Assembly: GCA_938030905.1 (NCBI GenBank) | Contig: CALHIW010000073.1 | Span: forward strand, 1-20,018 | Reading direction: 5' to 3' | DNA from: Candidatus Methanomethylicia archaeon | Lineage (GTDB): Archaea; Thermoproteota; Methanomethylicia; CALHIW01 | DNA length: 20,018 bases | Shown: positions 14,692 through 20,018 of the stretch, in pieces | Numbering within the stretch: the first letter of the stretch is position 1 | Layout: the number at the start of each line of letters is the position of its first letter | Position numbers and translations under genes: made by a program | The notes under the pieces: model-generated | The model's database searches: none | Seen by the model: the letters and a program-made list of their open reading frames with translations, nothing else | What the model was told of the DNA's origin: nothing

Positions 14692-15355
14692 TTTATTTAA
14701 AATGTAAACCACTCTGCGGGCTTTAGTTTCTTAGTTAAATATTTTTAAACTATGTTTAGTTTTAAATGATTTCCAGATTGCTGAGTAACTTACTAAACAC
14801 TATAATTTTTCTACTAACTATTTGTGTTTGTTGTTATAAAAGCAGAGTTTTCATCATTTCCTTAACAACCCTTGGTTACTGAATATTGTCTTATATCTAG
14901 TGTTTATGCATGGTTTCTGGTTTATAATTGTATACTTGTAGGGTTAGTATTTTCTCTTTTGGTTTAGGAGGTTTTGCTAAGCCTAGCGTAAGGTTTCTGC
15001 AGAATCATGTTGGGTTTTAGTTACTTAAGAGAGGTTGTATGAAGAGGGTACTCGTCAAGGCTTAGAATAGCGGGAATCTGTAAATCTCTTCACATATAAA
15101 TCGAAAACAAATCATAGATTAAGTATGCTACAAAAAGAATACGACTAAATAAAGAACAATTAGTTAAATTAATTAAGTTGATAACAGCAGTTACTCAAGT
15201 TGGCTCCATAGTTTCCAATACCTTGTTTTTAGTTTGATGATAGATGCCTGTCTATGGCATGAAAACCTAGTAAAACAAATTAAAAATCAATTTAAATACG
15301 TCATGCTATTAGAAAAATTTAAGTGTATGTATGTGTTTAGAAAAGCGGTGATTAT
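14692..15355. other. 664-bp gene-free region upstream of malic enzyme
   Basis: No ORF of useful length in any frame. It contains several T-rich runs after npdG, a small perfect hairpin ATGCC-TGTCTAT-GGCAT at 15244-15260, and near its end AATTTAAG (15316-15323), a probable TATA box for the malic enzyme gene, followed by GGTGAT (15347-15352). The segment 14985-15085 is more GC-rich than its surroundings and could be an eroded insertion, but I could not identify a protein in it. Confidence 0.55.
15347..15352 (+). promoter_or_regulatory. Ribosome binding site fixing the malic enzyme start
   Basis: GGTGAT is complementary to the archaeal 16S rRNA 3' end and lies 3 nt before the GTG at 15356. The overlapping ATG at 15354 leads straight into TGA, so GTG is the only workable start. 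Confidence 0.6.
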
Positions 15356-16726
15356 GTGAAAAAAGCCACTGTTGAGGAACTTTTAGCTAAAGCATATAAA
15401 CCATCTAAACTTGCTCCTGCTTATCATAAGTTTTATGGAGGAAAGATTCAGATAATGACTAAATGCATTATTAGGGATCTTTCAGATTTTGATATTTGGT
15501 ATACACCAGGCGTAGCTGAGCCATGTAGAATCATAAGTAAAGATAGAGAAGCATCGTTCGAGTATACGAACAGATGGAATTATGTAGCTGTTGTTAGTGA
15601 TGGAAGTAGAGTTCTCGGACTTGGAAATATAGGCGGCGCTGCCGGATTGCCAGTTATGGAGGGAAAGGCATTACTATTCAAGTATCTAGGTGGAGTTGAT
15701 GCATTTCCAATATGTCTTAGTACTCAAAATCCTGATGATATTATTACAGCTTGCAAATGGATTGAACCGACATTTGGAGGTATAAATCTTGAAGATATAG
15801 AAAAGCCTAAATGCTTCTATGTCCTTGAAAAAGCAAGGGAAAAGCTAGAAATTCCTATATGGCATGATGATCAACAAGGAACCGCAACAGTAGTTCTTGC
15901 AGGTGTTTTAAATGCACTTAAACTTGTAGGTAAGAAAATAGATGAAGTAAGTATAGCAATGATTGGAGCTGGTGCTGCAAACATTAAATGTGCTGATGTA
16001 CTCGAATTGGCGGGAGTAAAACCAGGTAATATCATCATGGTCGATAGTAAGGGAATTCTGGGTTCTTGGAGAGAAGATATAATTAGTAAGGAGAATGATC
16101 CTTGGAAATGGAAATGGGCTCAGAAAAGCAATGCCGAAAAGAGGGAGGGAGGAGTGCCAGAAGCTATGAAGGGGGCTGATGTCTTAATAGCTATGTCACG
16201 TTCAGGCCCGGACGTTATAAAGAAGGAATGGTTTACATTAATGAATACCAATGCTATAGCTTTCCTCTGTGCAAATCCTATTCCTGAAGCATGGCCTTGG
16301 GAGGCAAAGGAGGCAGGAGTAAAAATCGTTGGTACTGGTAGAAGCGACTTCCCAAATCAAATAAATAATTCTCTAGGATTTCCAGCGATATTTAGGGGAG
16401 TGCTTGATGTAAGAGCTAAAACGGTAACGGATGAGATGTGTATTGCTGCAGCAGTAGAACTTGCAAGATTTGCTGAAGAAAGAGGAATAGATGAAGACAA
16501 CATAGTGCCCAAAATGACTGAATGGGAAGTATATCCAAGAGTAGCTGTAGCATGCGCATTAAAATCGATCGAACAGGGGGTAGCTAGGATAAAACCAAGC
16601 AAACAAGAACTTTGGGAAAGAGCAGTTAAAATAATTAGGGAGGCAAGAGAATCTGTAGAAGCACTGATAAAAGCCGGAATCATTAAACATCCACCACCAG
16701 AAGAGGAAATACTTAAAGCTACATAA
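15356..16726 (+). CDS. Malic enzyme (malate dehydrogenase, oxaloacetate-decarboxylating)
   Basis: Oxidatively decarboxylates malate to pyruvate and CO2 with NAD(P), linking C4 acids to central carbon metabolism. The 456-residue protein has the catalytic Tyr in WYTPGVAEP (48-56), the general-base Lys in MEGKA (101-105), metal-binding acids in NLEDI (144-148) and HDDQQGTA (170-177), a dinucleotide fold GAGAANIKCADV (204-215), and late blocks MSRSGPDV and CANPIPEAWPW. It has no phosphotransacetylase domain, so it is the short prokaryotic form. Some stretches, such as the W-rich insertion around WREDIISKENDPWKWKW, are longer than in common bacterial relatives. Cofactor preference (NAD or NADP) cannot be read from the sequence. 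It appears monocistronic. Confidence 0.93.
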   Translation: MKKATVEELLAKAYKPSKLAPAYHKFYGGKIQIMTKCIIRDLSDFDIWYTPGVAEPCRIISKDREASFEYTNRWNYVAVVSDGSRVLGLGNIGGAAGLPVMEGKALLFKYLGGVDAFPICLSTQNPDDIITACKWIEPTFGGINLEDIEKPKCFYVLEKAREKLEIPIWHDDQQGTATVVLAGVLNALKLVGKKIDEVSIAMIGAGAANIKCADVLELAGVKPGNIIMVDSKGILGSWREDIISKENDPWKWKWAQKSNAEKREGGVPEAMKGADVLIAMSRSGPDVIKKEWFTLMNTNAIAFLCANPIPEAWPWEAKEAGVKIVGTGRSDFPNQINNSLGFPAIFRGVLDVRAKTVTDEMCIAAAVELARFAEERGIDEDNIVPKMTEWEVYPRVAVACALKSIEQGVARIKPSKQELWERAVKIIREARESVEALIKAGIIKHPPPEEEILKAT

Positions 16727-16862
16727 TAATTTATTTTTATTGCCAACTCTAGCTAATCTTAGTAAATAAAAATATGAGAGATATAGTTAAATCGTAAATG
16801 GCCATTAACTAGCACATTTAAAAGATACTTTGTAATGTCTAGTAATAATATAGAATACAAAG

Positions 16863-16870
16863 TTTTAAAT
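16863..16870 (+). promoter_or_regulatory. TATA box of the Ygr210/YchF-type GTPase gene
   Basis: TTTTAAAT centred 27 nt before GTG 16894. This supports a leaderless mRNA and the GTG over the internal ATG at 16906. Confidence 0.55.
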
Positions 16871-16893
16871 TAAAGTTTCAATGTTAATGGTTA

Positions 16894-18117
16894 GTGAATA
16901 TAAACATGCTTATAGGTATTGTTGGTAAACCAAATGCTGGTAAAAGTACTTTTTTTGCAGCTGCAACACTTGCACCTGCAAAGACAGCTCCATATCCCTT
17001 TACTACAATAAAACCTAATAGAGGAGTTGCATATGTTAGGATTAAATGTGTATGTAGGGAATTTGGTGTAATTGATAATCCTAAAAATTCTAAATGCATA
17101 GATGGAATAAGATACGTTCCAGTTGAGCTACTTGATGTTGCAGGACTTGTTCCAGGAGCATGGCAGGGTAGAGGATTAGGAAATAAATTCCTTGACGATT
17201 TAAGACAAGCCGATGCTTTAATACATGTTGTTGATATCTCTGGAAGTACAGATTTTGAAGGAAAATCTGTAGAGCCAGGAAGTCATGACCCTCTTGAAGA
17301 TGTTAAATTTCTTGAAAATGAAATAGACATGTGGTTTAGTCAAATATTAAAGAGGAATTGGGATAGAATTATTAGAACAGTTGATGTAGGGAAGAGCGGA
17401 GACATAGCCGATATATTAACTCAAAAGTTTAGTGGATTATCTATAGAAAGAAAACATATAGTAGCCTCTATGAGAATCCTTGAACTAAGTAGTAAACCAT
17501 CTTCATGGAATGAGGATGATATTCTTAAATTTGCATCAACATTAAGAAAAGTTTCGAAACCAATTATAATAGCAGCCAACAAGATGGATTTACCTAAAGC
17601 TGAGAATAACTACAATCGTTTAATTAAGGAACTTAAAAACTATATTATTGTACCCTGCTTTTCTGAAGGGGAATTAGCATTGAGAAGAGCTGCTGAAAAA
17701 GAGTTAATAAGATACTTACCTGGAGAGTCTGAATTCGAAATAATTAATGATAAGCTACTAACTGAAAAACAGAAAGCTGCATTAAAGTTTATTAAGGAAT
17801 ATCTTAATAAATGGGGTTCAACAGGAATTCAAGAGACATTGAATAGGACTGTATTTGATGCTTTAAAGGCGATATCAGTATTTCCAGTTGAGGATCCTAA
17901 CAGGCTTACAGATCATTATGGTAGAATACTACCTGATGTTTTTTTAGTTCGGGAAGGTACAACTACAAGAGAATTTGCATATAAGATTCATAGTGAATTA
18001 GGAGATACATTTATACATGCTGTAGATGTACGGACAAAGCAAAAACTAGGAGAAGACCATATCTTAAAGGATAGAGATGTAGTAAAAATCATTGCTGCGA
18101 AGGGAATTAAATTATAA
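16894..18117 (+). CDS. OBG-family GTPase, archaeal Ygr210/YchF type with TGS domain
   Basis: Translation-associated P-loop GTPase of 407 residues. Motifs are G1 GKPNAGKS (11-18), the G2 region PYPFTTIKPNRG (33-44), G3 DVAG (81-84) and G4 NKMD (229-232), followed by a helical insert and a C-terminal TGS domain (about 325-407, VREGTTTREFAYKIHSELGD onward). The intact NKMD indicates guanine specificity, separating it from bacterial YchF, which has NxxE and prefers ATP. Three cysteines between G2 and G3 (C52, C54, C68) form a pattern seen in archaeal members and could bind metal; that is inference. The start at GTG 16894 is supported by TATA spacing. Its 3' end overlaps pncB by 6 bp. Confidence 0.92.
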   Translation: MNINMLIGIVGKPNAGKSTFFAAATLAPAKTAPYPFTTIKPNRGVAYVRIKCVCREFGVIDNPKNSKCIDGIRYVPVELLDVAGLVPGAWQGRGLGNKFLDDLRQADALIHVVDISGSTDFEGKSVEPGSHDPLEDVKFLENEIDMWFSQILKRNWDRIIRTVDVGKSGDIADILTQKFSGLSIERKHIVASMRILELSSKPSSWNEDDILKFASTLRKVSKPIIIAANKMDLPKAENNYNRLIKELKNYIIVPCFSEGELALRRAAEKELIRYLPGESEFEIINDKLLTEKQKAALKFIKEYLNKWGSTGIQETLNRTVFDALKAISVFPVEDPNRLTDHYGRILPDVFLVREGTTTREFAYKIHSELGDTFIHAVDVRTKQKLGEDHILKDRDVVKIIAAKGIKL

Positions 18118-19305
18118 TTTAAGCTCAACTTTTGATAACTGTGCTAGTACATGATTTCTTATTTCTCTTGCTGTTGGGAGCTTTCTTATAAGTTCACCAT
18201 TTAATATGAATGATTTAAGTAATGGCTCCATTTTGCTCTTACAAATTGGGCATTCATTGACTTCCCTATTTAGGGGACTTATTACATCATGAAAACAACT
18301 TAGACATCTGTAAACTTGTTTTCTTCCAGGCATTTTCCCCCTCTTTGCTATAGGTTTACCATTTACTTCAACTATATCAAATGCTAAATCTATAGATTTA
18401 GGAAATGATATAGCTGTACCTACACCAAAAACATCTACAATATCAGAAAGTTTTGATATTGTATATTCATCAACACCACTACTAACAACTATTTTAACAT
18501 ATTCATACCCATAGAGGTCAAGAGTCCATCTAATTTCCTCAACGATTTTCCTAATATCCCCCTTTCTTGATTTTGGAGTATCTATTCTAACCCCATAGAG
18601 TTTCATGCCAAGTGTTTGAGCTGCTTTTAATGCCTCTATTCTCTCATCAAACCAAGTATCACAAAGCATAATTCTAGGAGTATCAGCAGGCATAACTTCA
18701 TCAAAAGCTTTCCATGCATTAACTTGATCGCCAAAAATTATTATTAGTTCATGAGGCATTGTACCAACAGGTTTTTCACCTATCAATTTTGCACCAAGCA
18801 CACCAGAAACATAATCACACCCACCTATGTATGCTGCTCTGTCAACCATTGGGGATATTACCGGATGTACAGCTCTAATACCAAAATGAATAATGATTTT
18901 ATCTCTTGCTGCCTTCTTACATCTAGCTGCTGCTGTGGCTATACTTGAGTAATGTCTAAGAATGCCATCAACAGCCGGCTCATAAATTCCTATAGCTTCA
19001 TACGGTCCTTCAACGCTAAGTACTGGCTCATATATTCTAAATATTGTTCCCTCATCCATTGCATATACGTTTACGTCCTTCTTACCAATAAATAGATGAA
19101 GTACTTCCTCTAACCCTGCTAAAACAGCCCAATCATAGTTTGATGGAAAGGAATAAGCATGAACATCCATGGTAACTCTAGTATCAAGTAATCCTTTCTT
19201 GAGAAGAATCTCCACTGCACGTGGATAATATATATCGGTAACGCTACCATTAATCACCTCATCAGGTAATGCTATGTAAAACTTACGATTTACGCTCATA
19301 ATCAT
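18112..19305 (-). CDS. pncB: Nicotinate phosphoribosyltransferase with C-terminal zinc ribbon
   Basis: Makes nicotinate mononucleotide from nicotinate and PRPP (NAD salvage). The 397-residue barrel protein shows HYSSIATAAAR (118-128), FGIRAVHPVISP (141-152), GTMPHE (181-186), LCDTWFDE (214-221), VRIDTPKSRKGD (239-250), VSSGVDE (274-280) and FGVGTAIS (293-300), all in the order seen in archaeal NAPRTases. A C-terminal rubredoxin-like knuckle pair, C334-x2-C337 and C352-x2-C355, should hold one zinc ion. The start is ATG 19305 (TATA 27 nt upstream); a second ATG at 19299 is possible. It consumes the PRPP made by Prs at 224. Convergent with, and overlapping, the GTPase gene. Confidence 0.92.
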   Translation of the reverse strand: MIMSVNRKFYIALPDEVINGSVTDIYYPRAVEILLKKGLLDTRVTMDVHAYSFPSNYDWAVLAGLEEVLHLFIGKKDVNVYAMDEGTIFRIYEPVLSVEGPYEAIGIYEPAVDGILRHYSSIATAAARCKKAARDKIIIHFGIRAVHPVISPMVDRAAYIGGCDYVSGVLGAKLIGEKPVGTMPHELIIIFGDQVNAWKAFDEVMPADTPRIMLCDTWFDERIEALKAAQTLGMKLYGVRIDTPKSRKGDIRKIVEEIRWTLDLYGYEYVKIVVSSGVDEYTISKLSDIVDVFGVGTAISFPKSIDLAFDIVEVNGKPIAKRGKMPGRKQVYRCLSCFHDVISPLNREVNECPICKSKMEPLLKSFILNGELIRKLPTAREIRNHVLAQLSKVELKL

Positions 19306-19326
19306 CAGCTAAATTAGGTAAGTTAA

Positions 19327-19337
19327 ATATATTTAAA
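19327..19337 (-). promoter_or_regulatory. TATA box of pncB
   Basis: The minus strand reads TTTAAATATAT, centred 27 nt before ATG 19305, again at leaderless spacing. Confidence 0.55.
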
Positions 19338-19347
19338 TTTATCGACA

Positions 19348-19456
19348 AGAGCAAAGACACTCTCAAGTTAATGCATGTAAACATGCATAGTCAATGGCTT
19401 ACTTGATAGTGTCAGAGCAAGAACACGATAGCTAAGCCAACTTATTAAGTGGCTAA
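19348..19456. repeat. Nested inverted-repeat block in non-coding DNA
   Basis: The outer arms GACACTCTCAAGT (19356-19368) and ACTTGATAGTGTC (19401-19413) are complementary at 12 of 13 positions. Inside them is a perfect hairpin ATGCATG-TAAA-CATGCAT (19371-19388). AGAGCAA flanks the outer arms as a direct repeat (19348-19354 and 19414-19420). A further imperfect hairpin, centred on ACTT-ATT-AAGT (19440-19450) and extended by AGCC/GGCT (19435-19454), follows. No ORF covers it. It could encode a structured RNA or be an insertion-type end; the sequence does not decide. Confidence 0.6.
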
Positions 19457-20018
19457 ATGTATCATGAGGTTTATAGATAGATTCCATTATTTAATGTTTA
19501 TTTACTGTTCTCATACTAAATGATATGTAACTCAACATTTCTTATTATTAAGCTCAACATTACTCTAGAATTATAGTTCTGAAGAATTATGATAATTTAT
19601 ATCTATTACCTAATATTATTTGTAGTTCTTTCTTACAAATTATCTGCTTGGCATTTCATTTAACACTAATGTTATTAAGTTTAATCCAGTTCTTATATGG
19701 TTGAATATAGCATGAGTAAAACCCATCTTTAAATGGATTTAGGTCAAACCTCAGTTACCCAAGGATTCTTCATTTTTCCGTAGGCATGACTTTCCTCATT
19801 GGCAAATTGTATTATTAGTTTAAACTTTAAAATTTAACTACCATATTATCGATTTGCAATTTGCTTTGAACATATTAGGGTTATGTTGCAAGGGGCTTGC
19901 TGGATAGTACTGTATTACTATACTTATTAGATCCTTACCAGGATGGTTTCAGTATTTTTTAACTCTCTTCACTAAGATTGATACTGTTTAACTCTAGATT
20001 TAGAGTCTAGTAGGCTTG
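19457..20018. other. AT-rich non-coding stretch to the right edge
   Basis: 562 bp with no usable ORF on either strand. It holds scattered T-tracts and, at 19991-20006, a perfect 6-bp hairpin ACTCTA-GATT-TAGAGT close to the window edge. I recognise no gene, RNA or mobile element in it; a promoter for a gene beyond the edge is possible. Confidence 0.5.

Noticed and set aside
14985..15085. Possible TnpB or other transposase remnant
   Set aside because: Translations in all three plus frames break quickly, and no block of a known transposase can be recognised.
15244..15260. Single CRISPR-like repeat unit
   Set aside because: Only one copy with a short hairpin; no second unit or spacer periodicity anywhere in the window.
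19985..20018. Anticodon-arm-like hairpin at the right edge as part of a tRNA
   Set aside because: The stem encloses a 4- or 6-nt loop, not 7, no T arm or acceptor partner is visible, and the sequence ends.

Overview
The window looks like a chromosomal segment of a thermophilic-type archaeon of the TACK/Thermoproteota side. Supporting features are an AT-rich sequence, TATA boxes centred about 26-27 nt before GTG, TTG or ATG starts (leaderless transcripts), GGTGAT-type ribosome binding sites on other genes, a Gins23-MCM pair, archaeal tRNA-processing enzymes, and a tRNA-Pro gene that I reconstruct with two non-canonical introns. Sep-tRNA:Cys-tRNA synthase together with an NADPH:F420 oxidoreductase points to a lineage with methanogen-like cofactors and tRNA-dependent cysteine synthesis (for example Methanomethylicia, Nezhaarchaeota, Korarchaeota or Bathyarchaeota relatives). 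I cannot fix the lineage from this sequence alone.

Layout. 1 to about 155: end of a decayed IS5-type transposase. 224-2113: PRPP synthetase and the tRNA G10 methyltransferase, 3 nt apart. 2176-3075: RNase Z, overlapping tail-to-tail with the UPF0200/UPF0201 pair (3067-4054, minus). 4192-6209: ThpR and the CCA-adding enzyme. 6281-6694: an unrecognised coiled-coil protein. 6738-6840: tRNA-Pro(GGG) in three exons, facing a small ribbon-helix-helix protein gene whose 3' end runs antisense over the tRNA. 7258-9955: SepCysS and adenylosuccinate lyase. 10264-12907 (minus): Gins23 and MCM. About 13179-13905 (minus): a second, longer relic of the same IS5-type transposase. 13999-14691: F420 oxidoreductase. 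15356-16726: malic enzyme. 16894-18117: Ygr210/YchF-type GTPase, overlapping the tail of nicotinate phosphoribosyltransferase (18112-19305, minus). 19306-20018: non-coding, with a nested inverted repeat.

Functionally, the first 7 kb is strongly tilted to tRNA maturation: RNase Z trims 3' ends, the CCA enzyme rebuilds them, TrmG10 methylates G10, ThpR acts on 2',3'-cyclic phosphate or 2'-5' RNA ends, and an intron-split tRNA gene sits among them. SepCysS then acts on Sep-tRNA(Cys). The remainder is nucleotide, NAD, F420 and malate metabolism plus replication. I found no CRISPR array, intact mobile element or defence island. The most unusual items are the two-intron tRNA-Pro with a duplicated 5' acceptor strand, the protein gene overlapping it, the pair of transposase relics, and the structured non-coding block near 19350-19456.
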